A stretch of DNA of 64,000 nucleotides from Cellvibrio zantedeschiae (GTDB taxonomy: Bacteria; Pseudomonadota; Gammaproteobacteria; Pseudomonadales; Cellvibrionaceae). How positions within the stretch are numbered: position 1 is the first letter of the stretch; the number at the start of each line of letters is the position of its first letter. The translations under genes and the position numbers were made by a program. Positions 15,728-25,475 of this stretch are shown here, piece after piece. The notes below the pieces were generated by a model that was not told the DNA's origin, searched no databases, and was given only the letters and a program-made list of their open reading frames with translations. Location of the stretch: assembly GCF_014652535.1 (NCBI RefSeq), contig NZ_BMYZ01000001.1:1798001-1862000 (forward strand), written 5' to 3'.

Positions 15728-15755
15728 AAGGCGGTTACTTGACCGCCTTATTATT
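15728..15755. terminator. Stem-loop terminator between convergent genes
   Basis: AAGGCGGT and ACCGCCTT arms with a 6-nt loop. It lies between the plus-strand cytochrome b gene and the minus-strand small membrane protein gene and may serve both strands. Confidence 0.75.
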
Positions 15756-15779
15756 CACATGGTTTTTAACAGTTCACCT

Positions 15780-15959
15780 TTACAACTTATCGCTCTTTTT
15801 AAGCGGTACTACGCCACTGGGCTTTTCATCAGAATGCAAGCCACTCCCCTGATCAGTTTTTGCCTGTTGATTACGCGCAGAAAATGCAATAAACCAAATC
15901 GCCGTAAATAATATCAACGCAAATAAAATCCAGGCAGAATGTTCGGTTATCCAGTTCAT
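15780..15959 (-). CDS. Small single-helix membrane protein
   Basis: A 59-residue protein beginning MNWITEH with one hydrophobic helix (about residues 7-26) and a charged, polar tail. The ATG at 15959 is chosen because GGAGGGG lies just upstream; a longer frame would start inside that ribosome site. No family recognised. The tail is rich in Lys, Ser and Asp, so it is probably cytoplasmic or periplasmic and soluble. It follows the stress-type short-chain dehydrogenase gene on the same strand by 49 bp downstream. Confidence 0.6.
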   Translation of the reverse strand: MNWITEHSAWILFALILFTAIWFIAFSARNQQAKTDQGSGLHSDEKPSGVVPLKKSDKL

Positions 15960-16008
15960 GATCCCCTCCAAGACAAATTAAACTTGAAAAAATTTTCAAT
16001 AAAATTAA

Positions 16009-16911
16009 TTACGGAAGGTGTTGCCCGCCAGTTACACCAATAACCTCGGCAGTTATATAACTTGATTCCTGCGACGCCAAAAACACAAAGGCTGGTGCAA
16101 CTTCTGCTGGCTGCCCAGGGCGGCCCAAGGGAACCTTTTCACCAAAGTGCTCTAGTTTTTCTGGCGGTTGTCCACCACTTTGCTGAAGCGGTGTCCAAAT
16201 GGGGCCGGGTGCAACTGCATTTACACGGATGCCCTGCTTGACTAACATTTTTGCCAAACTTTTTGTGAAGGCGGTAATAGCACCCTTGGTAGAAGCGTAA
16301 TCCAATAGACCAGCAGATGGTTGATAGGATTGAATTGAGGTTGTATTAATAATGCTGGAACCAGCAGGCATATGGGGCACTGCAGCCTGGCTAATCCAAA
16401 ACATAGCAAACACATTAGTTGCAAATGTTTTCTGGAATTGTTCGGTGGTGATATCTTGAAATTCTTCTACATATTGTTGCTTACCGGCATTGTTAACCAA
16501 TATATCCAGCGAACCTAATTCTGCTATAGCCTTAGCAACTAATTTTTTACAAAAATTTTCGTCAGTAATGTCCCCGGAAATAGCCAAAGCTTTATGGCCG
16601 TCATCTTTTATCTGTTTAATTGTTTCCTGGCCATCCTCTTCTTCACTGGGCATATAAGTGATAACTACATCTGCTCCCTCACGTGCAAATGCAATAGCAA
16701 CTGCACGGCCAATGCCTGAATCACCACCTGTAATCAAAGCTTTGCGACCAGCTAGCCTGTTCGAGCCGCGGTAGGATGCTTCGCCATGATCGGCTTTGGG
16801 TTTTAAAAGTTTATCCAACCCTGGCTCAGGTTGAGAAGCATCAGGCTTGGCTTTTGGTAGCGGATACTGCGTTCGCGGATCTTGCATAGTGTATTGATCA
16901 AAAGTTTTCAT
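16009..16911 (-). CDS. Short-chain dehydrogenase/reductase, stress-type (GSP39/YhdF-like)
   Basis: A 300-residue SDR oxidoreductase. The Rossmann motif is ALITGGDSGIGRAVAIAFAREGADV (starting near residue 56), the NNAG motif follows at NNAGKQ, and the catalytic Tyr and Lys are in YASTKGA. The approximately 45-residue N-terminal extension with DPRTQYP is typical of the general-stress-protein-39 subgroup, which is found with desiccation or osmotic stress genes. It reduces or oxidises an alcohol or carbonyl with NAD(P); substrate unknown. A strong ribosome site, GGAGGTGA, precedes the ATG. The sequence 60 bp upstream (GTACG then CTGT) holds a half-site of the GTRYG-N4-CRYAC motif described below. 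Confidence 0.9.
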   Translation of the reverse strand: MKTFDQYTMQDPRTQYPLPKAKPDASQPEPGLDKLLKPKADHGEASYRGSNRLAGRKALITGGDSGIGRAVAIAFAREGADVVITYMPSEEEDGQETIKQIKDDGHKALAISGDITDENFCKKLVAKAIAELGSLDILVNNAGKQQYVEEFQDITTEQFQKTFATNVFAMFWISQAAVPHMPAGSSIINTTSIQSYQPSAGLLDYASTKGAITAFTKSLAKMLVKQGIRVNAVAPGPIWTPLQQSGGQPPEKLEHFGEKVPLGRPGQPAEVAPAFVFLASQESSYITAEVIGVTGGQHLP

Positions 16912-17070
16912 GGAATCACCTCCAGCCGTAAAATCAAACTGTAATATGAGACCGGGCGCACACTATCTCTGTACGCTGTCTAACCGTGGATTTATATTGG
17001 CGGTGTAATTGCCCAACATTATATTTGATTATTTTTTTCAATCCCTGCTGTCGTTTAACTTTGAAAATCA

Positions 17071-17813
17071 CTAGGAGTCCAATGAATATTTTTTCTGGCA
17101 TTTCTCGCAGTAAAAACTTCGTCTGTAAGTTTTTCCCAGGTGCGCTCGTTTAAACGGAATATCACAGCGCGGGCAAATACGTTTATTATGAGCAAGCCAA
17201 TGTTGCCTTAATACAAACGCCTTCTTCCATTCAAAAATTCAAAGCTGTAGTTGCGTGCTTCTTCTACAATCGTCCGCAGTTTAGCGGCTGGTAATGCTCC
17301 CACAGCTGAAAGCGGATGAACCCGCACCCGGAACAAAACCTCGTTTTTAATAATATTACCAACTCCCGCAAAAATATCCTGATCAAGTAGCGCATCGCAA
17401 ACAAATGTTTGAGGGAGAGAACGCAATTTTTTACGGGCCGCAGCCGGGTTCCATTGATCCGACATAACGTCACCCGTCCAATCATAAGACTCGTCCAATT
17501 CACCCTCTATGAATTTGACTGAACAGGCATAAAAATTTAGCTCGGTATTATCGGTGCACTGCAAACTTAATCTGGCCGGGCTGTCTCTACGCTCGTTAAT
17601 TCTGTAACTGCCAAACATAAGCATATGAATGCGAATTGAAAAGCCGGATAACTCAATTAAAAAATGTTTTCCCCAACTGCGCAACGATTTAATATGTTGC
17701 CCCTGCACCCGGGTTTTATCGATTTTACTGTTGCCTTCAACATGCAAAATTTTTCGACCGGTAAATTCTTGTGCTAAGTCTTTCAATATAACAATGGATG
17801 GGCCTTCAGGCAT
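17071..17813 (-). pseudogene. Fpg/Nei-family DNA glycosylase, frameshifted before the zinc finger
   Basis: The first frame (17208-17813) gives 201 residues starting MPEGPS, with the catalytic Pro2 and Glu3 of Fpg/Nei base-excision glycosylases, then QDIFAGVGNIIKNEVLF, the conserved H2TH region. It stops after FLNGRRRLY. Reading one base over from there restores EWKKAFVLRQHWLAHNKR, then the zinc finger CPRC...YCEKC (spacing C-x2-C-x16-C-x2-C), with a stop at 17071. The total, with one base added, would be 247 residues, close to the family norm. The break is at or just after the A5 run at 17233-17237 (T5 on the coding strand). Either the gene is broken, or a base was lost in sequencing. It lies 20 bp after treS on the same strand. 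Confidence 0.85.
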
Positions 17814-17833
17814 AAGCGGCTCCTCAATTCAAG

Positions 17834-20800
17834 TTAAGAGTAGAGTTTCAAACCCTCCTCACTTTCACGAATTAATCCTTGTAGAGGCACATCTAACCAT
17901 TCAGGTCTGTAACTCGCTTTGAGTACTTCCCGTATTCTGTTGTCGATACAAGCCAATCGCAGCACAGCATCTTCACTCGCATCTGCCTGCCATGCATGGG
18001 GCAATTTCGTTGCAGCAGTTTTATAGGCACTGTAAAAAGCATCGCGCGTTTTACGACGATATTTAAGTGATATTTGCTGCAGGCGATTTGTTTCTGCTGA
18101 AGTGTCCACACCTTGTGCCGCCTTCAATGTTATGGTGCCCGCATCTTCAAATGAGCACAAAATATCTGCAACATCGATTAAGGGGCTCAATCGCAATTGG
18201 GTTTCATCTGCTATTATTCCATCTTCAAAGTTAACAAAATAAGCATCACTGCGGGCAACCAAAATTTGTGCAAGATGCAGGTTTCCGTGGATTCGAATGA
18301 GAACTCCTTCCACGGCATAGGCAGACAGTTTTTTAATTAACGCAAGAATCTTATTTTTACGGGAAATTAAACCTGCTGCGTCTTTAATATCTCTCTCTTG
18401 CAAAATGCCAAGCGCTTGCTGCAAGCGATCACTGATGTGGCGCGCCCATTGATTTGCTTCTTTTGTTTTGGTTTCAACATAACCAAAACGTGTGTTTTTT
18501 GATTCTTGCGCGAGTAGCAAATGCATTTCTCCCAAACGAGTGCCCAGGATTTGCGCAAAGCTTTCAAGTTCATCCATCGCCGGGTATTGAATATCCATGG
18601 AGGATGTGCCTGCCGTTAACCGATCACGCAACGCGCGCTCAAGGGTATTTTGCGTCCATTGCCAGGCATCACCCTGATTGCTGATGTAGGCTTGCAAAAT
18701 CATCAATGTATATTGCTTACCTTGTTCATCAACACGTTTTACCTCGCCGAGAATAGGAACAATATTGGCGAACTGCGCTTCACTCAAATAATTACTTATC
18801 TCTATTTCAGGGTGCACACCTTCAGCCAATTTCCTAACCGGTTTTAGCACCATGGTGCCGCCAATAACGACTGAACCATTGGCCTCGTTAGTGGCGACCA
18901 AATCAATTTCGGTATCAGTTTTTTCTTCGATATTCTCCAATTGTGGCGTGGCAATAAATTGCAATTCACCATTGTCTCCCAAAGAAAGAACTCGTTGATC
19001 TTGTAAATATTGCAATACTTTGCGATTGAAATTGGGCAAGGTAAAAGCATCTGTCAATAAACCCACTGCGCGCTTTTGACGCAAACGTGTCAATGCCAGC
19101 TGTTGCGATGCAGTACCCGCAAGATGATCAGCAATCACACCTAAAGGTAAAAAATATCCTTCCCTTAAATCTTCGCGATTAATTTCTACCTCAGCCAATG
19201 CAAAAAAATCTTCCGGTTCGCCGAAGGGAACAACATAGGATAGGTGGACTTCATTTAAGGGCTCGCCTATATGCGTAAACCAAGGGCATTTAGGTAAATA
19301 ACCAGGCAGTGCTTCTTGCTCAAGAATAGTTCGTGCGGGTGCTTGTAATAAATCCAATAAATCCTGTTTGATAATAATTGTACGTAACTCCGGCAAGCGC
19401 TCCACCGGAGCGACATACCAGTTAGGCATTTGAGTATCGTCTGCCAATAAAAACCAGTAAAAACCATAAGGCGGTAAAGTTAAAAGATAATTGAGTTTGG
19501 TGATTACAGGAAAAGAAGTACCACCAATCATTTCTACGGGTATTTTTCCTGCATATGCCGACAAATCAAGCTCACCTGCTTGCGCTGCGCGCGACATATT
19601 TGCGACACAGAGAATAATTTCTGTCACGCCTTCGGGACTGGTGTATTCACGCAAATAAGCCAGAATTCTACGATTGGCCGGTGCGAGCATCTTTAAATTG
19701 CCGCGTCCAAATGCTTTTTGCTGTTTGCGCACCGCGAGCATACGACGCGTCCAATTTAATAAGGAGTGCGTATCGCGCGCTTGAGCTTCGACGTTGATTG
19801 CCTGGAATCCATAAAGCGGATCCATAATTGTCGGTGCAATTAAACTTGCTGGGTCGGCACGAGAAAATCCACCATTGCGGTCATCAGACCATTGCATGGG
19901 CGTGCGCACGCCATGACGGTCGCCAAGAAAAATATTATCGCCCATACCAATTTCATCACCGTAATAAAGTGTGGGTGTTCCCGGCATGGACAAGAGCAAA
20001 CTATTTAATAATTCAATACGGCGACGGTCTCGCTCAACTAAGGGAGCCAGGCGCCTGCGTATACCCAGGTTAATACGTGCACGTTTATCGGCAGCGTAAT
20101 AATTCCAAAGATAATCACGCTCCTGATCCGTAACCATTTCAAGGGTGAGTTCATCGTGGTTACGCAAAAATATGGCCCACTGGCAATTTTGTGGAATCTC
20201 TGGCATTTGTCGCAGAATATCGATAATTGGAAAACGGTCTTCTTGCGCAATCGCCATATACATGCGTGGCATTAATGGAAAATGGAATGCCATATGGCAT
20301 TCATCGCCATTACCGAAATATTGTTGAATATCTTCAGGCCAAAGATTAGCCTCCGCCAATAACATGCGATCTGGATAGTGAGCGTTAAGCTCAGCGCGAA
20401 TTGTTTTTAAAACCTCGTGAGTCTCAGGTAAGTTTTCATTGGCAGTTCCCTCTCGCTCAACCAAATAGGGAATGGCATCCAGGCGCAAACCATCAACGCC
20501 AATATCAAACCAAAACCGCATCAGACTTAAAACTTCTTTTAAAACTTCAGGATTGTCAAAATTTAAATCGGGTTGATTGGAATAAAACCTGTGCCAAAAA
20601 TATTGGCCCGCCACTGGGTCCCAAGTCCAATTTGAACTTTCAGTATCAGAAAAAATAATTCGTGTGCCTTCGTACTTTTGATTGGTATCGGACCACACAT
20701 AAAAATTACGGGCCTTTGATCCCTTTTTCGCGCGTCGTGCTTTCTGAAACCAGGGGTGTTGATCCGACGTATGGTTGATTACCATTTCAGTAATAACACG

Positions 20801-21124
20801 GAGATTGCGTTTATGGGCCTCACGAATAAAACGGCGAGCTTCGGCCATGGTGCCATATGCGGGATGTATATCTCGGTACTCTGCAATATCGTAACCATCG
20901 TCGCGCATGGGCGAAGGATAAAAAGGTAGGAGCCAAATGGCATTAACGCCTAATTTGGCAATGTAATCCAGTTTATCTATAAGTCCGGCGAAGTCACCAA
21001 CACCGTCGTCGTTGGCGTCAAAATAGGATTTAACATGGACTTGATAAATAACTGCGTCCTTGTACCACAAGGGGTCATGGAGAAAAGATTGTGCGGAAAC
21101 CTTGACCTTGCTTTTACCGACCAT
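17834..21124 (-). CDS. treS: Maltose alpha-D-glucosyltransferase (trehalose synthase) fused to a degenerate maltokinase-like domain
   Basis: A 1096-residue protein. The N-terminal GH13 part (about 1-560) matches TreS, which interconverts maltose and trehalose: DPLWYKDAVIYQVHVKSYFD, nucleophile Asp216 in DGLRLDA, acid/base Glu258 in LLAEANLWPED and Asp324 in RNHDELT. The C-terminal half resembles the maltokinase that is often fused to TreS and makes maltose 1-phosphate for GlgE. Its key motifs are altered: the usual HGD becomes HGN (Asn948) and the usual DFE becomes NFE (Asn965), both AAC codons. Kinase activity is therefore doubtful. No glgE or glgB lies in the window. Just upstream on the same strand are ligD and ku; just downstream is the glycosylase gene. 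Confidence 0.93.
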   Translation of the reverse strand: MVGKSKVKVSAQSFLHDPLWYKDAVIYQVHVKSYFDANDDGVGDFAGLIDKLDYIAKLGVNAIWLLPFYPSPMRDDGYDIAEYRDIHPAYGTMAEARRFIREAHKRNLRVITEMVINHTSDQHPWFQKARRAKKGSKARNFYVWSDTNQKYEGTRIIFSDTESSNWTWDPVAGQYFWHRFYSNQPDLNFDNPEVLKEVLSLMRFWFDIGVDGLRLDAIPYLVEREGTANENLPETHEVLKTIRAELNAHYPDRMLLAEANLWPEDIQQYFGNGDECHMAFHFPLMPRMYMAIAQEDRFPIIDILRQMPEIPQNCQWAIFLRNHDELTLEMVTDQERDYLWNYYAADKRARINLGIRRRLAPLVERDRRRIELLNSLLLSMPGTPTLYYGDEIGMGDNIFLGDRHGVRTPMQWSDDRNGGFSRADPASLIAPTIMDPLYGFQAINVEAQARDTHSLLNWTRRMLAVRKQQKAFGRGNLKMLAPANRRILAYLREYTSPEGVTEIILCVANMSRAAQAGELDLSAYAGKIPVEMIGGTSFPVITKLNYLLTLPPYGFYWFLLADDTQMPNWYVAPVERLPELRTIIIKQDLLDLLQAPARTILEQEALPGYLPKCPWFTHIGEPLNEVHLSYVVPFGEPEDFFALAEVEINREDLREGYFLPLGVIADHLAGTASQQLALTRLRQKRAVGLLTDAFTLPNFNRKVLQYLQDQRVLSLGDNGELQFIATPQLENIEEKTDTEIDLVATNEANGSVVIGGTMVLKPVRKLAEGVHPEIEISNYLSEAQFANIVPILGEVKRVDEQGKQYTLMILQAYISNQGDAWQWTQNTLERALRDRLTAGTSSMDIQYPAMDELESFAQILGTRLGEMHLLLAQESKNTRFGYVETKTKEANQWARHISDRLQQALGILQERDIKDAAGLISRKNKILALIKKLSAYAVEGVLIRIHGNLHLAQILVARSDAYFVNFEDGIIADETQLRLSPLIDVADILCSFEDAGTITLKAAQGVDTSAETNRLQQISLKYRRKTRDAFYSAYKTAATKLPHAWQADASEDAVLRLACIDNRIREVLKASYRPEWLDVPLQGLIRESEEGLKLYS

Positions 21125-21257
21125 AGAAGCGCCCTTTCAGTTAATCTAAAACCGGCCAGCAAAATTCCTTTACTGAACAGAAATGTTTTTATAATTAACT
21201 AAAGTGACTCTATAAACTGTACGCCAAACAACATTAGAAAAATAAATAGCCGTGCAC

Positions 21258-23951
21258 TTAGGGGCGATTTGCGTCCAATTTTTTCCACATAGCTTGCGTA
21301 ATAGTTTGGCTATTTTTATAGTCCTCCCATGGATCAGTTTTTAATCGTTCGAGACGCTGGTGCAAATTTCCTATGTTCCACTGTGCGGATGAAGTTAATT
21401 TCATTAACTCATCTTTTGTTATTGGCACTGACACAGGTAAACCGCTGCGGGCACGCACTGAGTATGCTGATACTGCACTCGCACCGCGCTGGTTCCGCAA
21501 ATAATCGATAAATATTTTTCCAATGCGATTTTTAGGGCCCATTTTTGCAACAAAACGCTCCGGGATCTGGCGACTCATAAATTGCGCAATTGCCTTGGAA
21601 AACTCTTTTACATATTCCCATTCCGCATCAGGCTTTAGCGGAATAACAATATGAATACCTTTGCCCCCGGTAGTTTTTAAAAACGCATCCAACTTTAATT
21701 CGTCAAGCACCGCCAAGGTAAGACGAGTTGCTTCAATCATGCTGCGCCAGGGCAATGCGGGGTCAGGATCGAGATCAAGCGTTATGCGATCAGGCGTTTC
21801 AATATGATCGACTTTCGCCCCCCAGGTATGAAGTTCAATAGTACCCATTTGTACGGCGCCAACCAGAGCTTCGGTGCTATCAATCTCCATGAGCGCAGCG
21901 TGCCCGGGGTCAAGTGCCCTATCCAACTGCTTGATATTGGGAATGCTTAGATGCTGCACATGCTTTTGAAAAAATTGCTCGCCGTCTATCCCTTCGGGAA
22001 CACGTAAAAGGGAAACGGGGCGATCATTTAGATGCGGCAGAATCCAATTGGAAATTTCGTTATAAAACACCGCCACATCTTTTTTGGTCGATTTGGAATC
22101 AGGATCAACTATTCTGTCAGGGTGAGTAATTTTAATGTTGAAAACCTGATTATCTCCCACTGATTTCTTTTGCTTGGTTTGACTAGCATTAGAGGTGTGT
22201 TTACCAATAATTTTTTCGATGGGCGCACTATTATTTCCAGTCATAGATTTTTTTATTTTTTCGGGCGGAGGTAGATCACTTGGCAAACGGGCTTGCTCAC
22301 GAATAATATCGCGCACGGGTTTGTCGGTTCGCAATGCAACAAATGCCGCTTGCCTTAAAATTCCCTCGCTCGTCCATTGCGCAAACTCAGCTTCGCAAAT
22401 TAACTTTGGCTCTACCCACTGCACGCCACGCATTTGGGAGCTTTGCAATTTATGCGATAAGGGCGTTGAGTCACGCTCCAACTTTTTCATGGTGTCGTAT
22501 AGCTGCTCTAATCCTTTTCTATCGAAACCAGTCCCTATACGCCCCGCATAACGCAATTCAGGTTTACCCATAGTTTCGTGTACCGCTACCAGCAATGCTC
22601 CAAAACCTGAGCGCGAGCCTTGGGGCTTTGTATATCCAACGATGACAAATTCTTGCCGTAATCTGCATTTAAGTTTAATCCAATCACCGCTACGCTTGCT
22701 GACATAAGGACTACCGGCACGTTTGCCAATAATTCCCTCCAACGACATAGCACAGGCACTGGCCAGTATATTTTGGTGATCTAGCATAAATGCAGATGAA
22801 AAGCGCAATGGGCTTTTACGTGGGGCAGGAATAATAGCTTCAAGTTCAGCTCGGCGGGTTTCAAGCGGTTCTTCGCGTAAATCTCTACCGTTTAAAAAAG
22901 GCGCGTCGAAAAAGTAGTACAAAATATCTTTACTTTTGCCTAATTCAAATGCATTTTGCAGTGCTTGAAAACTTGGCAGGCCAGAATCATCCAGTACCAC
23001 CACCTCACCATCAAGCCAGGAATCTTCAAGCCCAAGCGCTGCTATGGCTTCTGCTTGCAGCGGAAGCTTATGGGTCCAATCGTGACCATTGCGAGTAAAC
23101 AAATTAACTTTGCCTTTTTGTATTCGGGCAAGAATGCGGTAACCATCAAACTTTATTTCGTAATGCCAATCACCGGAAGGTGGCTCGCTGACTAAAGTGG
23201 CTAACTCGGGAGATAGAAATTCAGGCAAGACTATTTTTTTACTTTTTTTATTAGCCTCTGTATTTTTTGCGGATTTGCTAAATGAGTTTATAGATTCACT
23301 GGCAAGGCCTATAGGCGTTTTTTTGATAGATTTTTTTTCAATTGGTGCAGATTTGGATAGGCTTTCGCTTTTTGATTTTTTAATCAATGCACCGCTAACC
23401 ACGCTTTGCGGAAGCGCAGTTACAACATCATATTCCTCAGCAGGACGTGCACTTTCATCGCGCTCTTTAATCAGCAACCACTGTTCCTTATCACCGTTAC
23501 CGCGCAAATTAGTGCGCACCAACGTCCAATCTCCGGCAAGTTTTTCACCTATAAGCGTAAATTTTAGTTTGCCGTTTTTATGTGCCTCGACTGGATCATC
23601 GTACGGTTGCCAAATGCCTTGATCCCATACTATGACATCCCCACCACCATATTGGCCGTGTGGAATAGAGCCTTCAAATGAAGCGTAACTTAGGGGATGA
23701 TCTTCTACATGGACGGCCAAACGCTTTTCTTTGGGATCAAGACTTGGGCCTTTCGGAATTGCCCAACTTTTCAATGTGCCGTCAATTTCCAAGCGAAAAT
23801 CATAATGCAAACGGCGAGCATCATGTTTTTGAATCACAAATTTCAGGGCGTGTGCGGTTTTTTTTCCTTTACTTTTAGTTAGATCGCCAGCGGGTTCCGA
23901 GGTTAATTTAAAATTGCGTTTGCGATTATATTCGCTCAATGCGCTAGCCAT
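21258..23951 (-). CDS. ligD: Multifunctional DNA ligase D
   Basis: An 897-residue NHEJ ligase with three modules. The 3'-phosphoesterase module is first (about 1-170; FVIQKHDARRLHYDFRLE, GGGDVIVWD). Then comes an ATP-dependent ligase (about 235-530) with the nucleotidyl-transfer lysine Lys267 in EIKFDGYR and EGIIGKR. Last is the archaeo-eukaryotic primase-type polymerase (about 600-890; LDLDPDP with two metal-binding Asp, KTTGGKGIHI). A Lys/Ser-rich linker separates the ligase and polymerase modules. The order PE-ligase-polymerase matches Pseudomonas LigD. It acts with Ku to process and join double-strand breaks. It starts 5 bp after the ku stop codon, so the two form an operon. Confidence 0.97.
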   Translation of the reverse strand: MASALSEYNRKRNFKLTSEPAGDLTKSKGKKTAHALKFVIQKHDARRLHYDFRLEIDGTLKSWAIPKGPSLDPKEKRLAVHVEDHPLSYASFEGSIPHGQYGGGDVIVWDQGIWQPYDDPVEAHKNGKLKFTLIGEKLAGDWTLVRTNLRGNGDKEQWLLIKERDESARPAEEYDVVTALPQSVVSGALIKKSKSESLSKSAPIEKKSIKKTPIGLASESINSFSKSAKNTEANKKSKKIVLPEFLSPELATLVSEPPSGDWHYEIKFDGYRILARIQKGKVNLFTRNGHDWTHKLPLQAEAIAALGLEDSWLDGEVVVLDDSGLPSFQALQNAFELGKSKDILYYFFDAPFLNGRDLREEPLETRRAELEAIIPAPRKSPLRFSSAFMLDHQNILASACAMSLEGIIGKRAGSPYVSKRSGDWIKLKCRLRQEFVIVGYTKPQGSRSGFGALLVAVHETMGKPELRYAGRIGTGFDRKGLEQLYDTMKKLERDSTPLSHKLQSSQMRGVQWVEPKLICEAEFAQWTSEGILRQAAFVALRTDKPVRDIIREQARLPSDLPPPEKIKKSMTGNNSAPIEKIIGKHTSNASQTKQKKSVGDNQVFNIKITHPDRIVDPDSKSTKKDVAVFYNEISNWILPHLNDRPVSLLRVPEGIDGEQFFQKHVQHLSIPNIKQLDRALDPGHAALMEIDSTEALVGAVQMGTIELHTWGAKVDHIETPDRITLDLDPDPALPWRSMIEATRLTLAVLDELKLDAFLKTTGGKGIHIVIPLKPDAEWEYVKEFSKAIAQFMSRQIPERFVAKMGPKNRIGKIFIDYLRNQRGASAVSAYSVRARSGLPVSVPITKDELMKLTSSAQWNIGNLHQRLERLKTDPWEDYKNSQTITQAMWKKLDANRP

Positions 23952-23956
23952 TAAAG

Positions 23957-24913
23957 TTACCTCGCTGATTTTGCCCGAACTGTTTTTGCTGAGGGAGACT
24001 TACCCTGCGTTGATTTTCCAGAAGAAGCGCCAGTTTTTTTCTTTGCCTTAGCTTCAGGCTTGGCTTTTGGTTTGCTTGCCGACACTGACTTGGACTCCTC
24101 ACTTTTTGAGGACTTGGTTTCTGCTTTGCCACGCAAACTGCGTTTTAAGAGTTCGGTTAAATCAATAATATCTGCACTCTTACGTTCTGTTTCGCCAATA
24201 TCAGTTTCCACATTTTCGATCTCGCCATTACGCGCTTTGGTTTCAACCAACTCCATAATTTTTTCGTGAAAGCTATCGCGATACTCTTCAGGCTCCCATT
24301 TTCCTGCCATGTCACTGACCAGCCGCTTCGCCATTTCTTTTTCACTTTTCGTCAAGCTCGCTTCAGTAGTGGTTTTGGTTAGGGCTATGCTATCTAAACT
24401 CCGCACCTCAGTAGGCCATCGCAATAAAATCAAGACCAGCGCAGAATCTATTGGCATAAGAGCAGCCAAGTGTTGCCGAGTGTGCAAGATAACGTACGCA
24501 AGAGCGACCTTATTCGTATCGGTTAAAGTTTCACGCAGTAACGCATAGACTTTTTCGCCACGTTTATCAGGCGCAAGGTAATAAGGAGTATCGATATTGG
24601 TGAGAGGAATTTGGTCGCTGTCGATGAAGGAAAAAATATCAATAGTTTGGGTTGACGCAGGATGAGCAGTTTTAATTTCTTCTTCGCTTAAAATAACATA
24701 GCGCCCTTTTTCGTACTCAATGCCTTTAACGACATGTTCTGGAGCAATCTCCTTGCCGGTGACCTTGTTAATACGTTTGTAGCCAACTGGCTCCATAGAA
24801 CGTTCATCAAGCCAATCAAAATCTATCGATTGTGATTCTGTAGCAGATTGCAGCGCCACAGGAATATGCACCAATCCAAAACTGATCGCCCCTTTCCAGA
24901 TAACACGCGCCAT
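23957..24913 (-). CDS. ku: Ku protein, NHEJ end-binding
   Basis: A 318-residue bacterial Ku. The start MARVIWKGAISFGLVHIPVAL is diagnostic, with KGIEYEKGRYVILSEEEI and the core beta-barrel to about residue 260. The last 60 residues are a Lys/Ala/Ser-rich tail (KPKAKPEAKAKKKTG), typical of extended bacterial Ku C-termini that bind DNA and help recruit LigD. Ku forms a ring on DNA ends and brings in LigD. It is the first gene of a ku-ligD pair with 5 bp between them, and the treS gene follows at 133 bp. Confidence 0.97.
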   Translation of the reverse strand: MARVIWKGAISFGLVHIPVALQSATESQSIDFDWLDERSMEPVGYKRINKVTGKEIAPEHVVKGIEYEKGRYVILSEEEIKTAHPASTQTIDIFSFIDSDQIPLTNIDTPYYLAPDKRGEKVYALLRETLTDTNKVALAYVILHTRQHLAALMPIDSALVLILLRWPTEVRSLDSIALTKTTTEASLTKSEKEMAKRLVSDMAGKWEPEEYRDSFHEKIMELVETKARNGEIENVETDIGETERKSADIIDLTELLKRSLRGKAETKSSKSEESKSVSASKPKAKPEAKAKKKTGASSGKSTQGKSPSAKTVRAKSAR

Positions 24914-24978
24914 ATCAATCGCCTTTGTTGAACTAAATCTTAAATTATGCGAATTCTTAAATTAACTTAAGTATTGAA

Positions 24979-25221
24979 TTAAAGAGCCACACCATCACAA
25001 TAAATGACTTTGTCGGCGTCAGTAATTTCATCAATTTTTTCCAGCATAGCTATAGCTGCAGTTTCAGCTTCAAACTCATCCATAGAATGAGGATTTATAA
25101 CCCAGAGCGCATGTACGATTGAACAAGGCAGCTTGCGTTGAAATTCAATTAAGCCAACGTAGCTATAACCTTCTCTCATTGCATCAGTCCAGGCTATGTG
25201 GTTCGCGAACTCCTTAACCAT
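24979..25221 (-). CDS. Small conserved-looking protein of unknown function
   Basis: An 80-residue protein starting MVKEFANHIAWTDAMREGY. The ATG at 25221 has the ribosome site GGAGGA 6 bp upstream; a GTG one codon earlier is also possible. It is acidic near the C-terminus (DEFEAETAAIAMLEKIDEITDADK), probably soluble and cytoplasmic. No family recognised. It lies upstream of ku on the same strand, 65 bp away, and may be part of the same unit. Confidence 0.6.
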   Translation of the reverse strand: MVKEFANHIAWTDAMREGYSYVGLIEFQRKLPCSIVHALWVINPHSMDEFEAETAAIAMLEKIDEITDADKVIYCDGVAL

Positions 25222-25475
25222 CACTAATCCTCCCCAAAATTGCGATGAACTATTTAACTACTTCATCCCAGCCATTGATATCGGTGTTTTGACAGTGGAG
25301 GTTGCTTGCCCTGATCTACAACTCATATCCGCAAGCGGAATTAATGCATATACAATTTGACGTAAAATTAAATACTCGAGATTTTTCACGGGATTTACCT
25401 GCTTATGCTTAAGGATTTAAAAGACACACTGAGGCACGAGCCAAGGCCCGCACCCCAGATATTCGGAAAATAAAA

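Noticed and set aside
17208-17813. Reading the glycosylase as an intact 201-residue gene
   Set aside because: The frame lacks the zinc finger, which is present intact in the next frame. The gene is therefore frameshifted, not naturally short.
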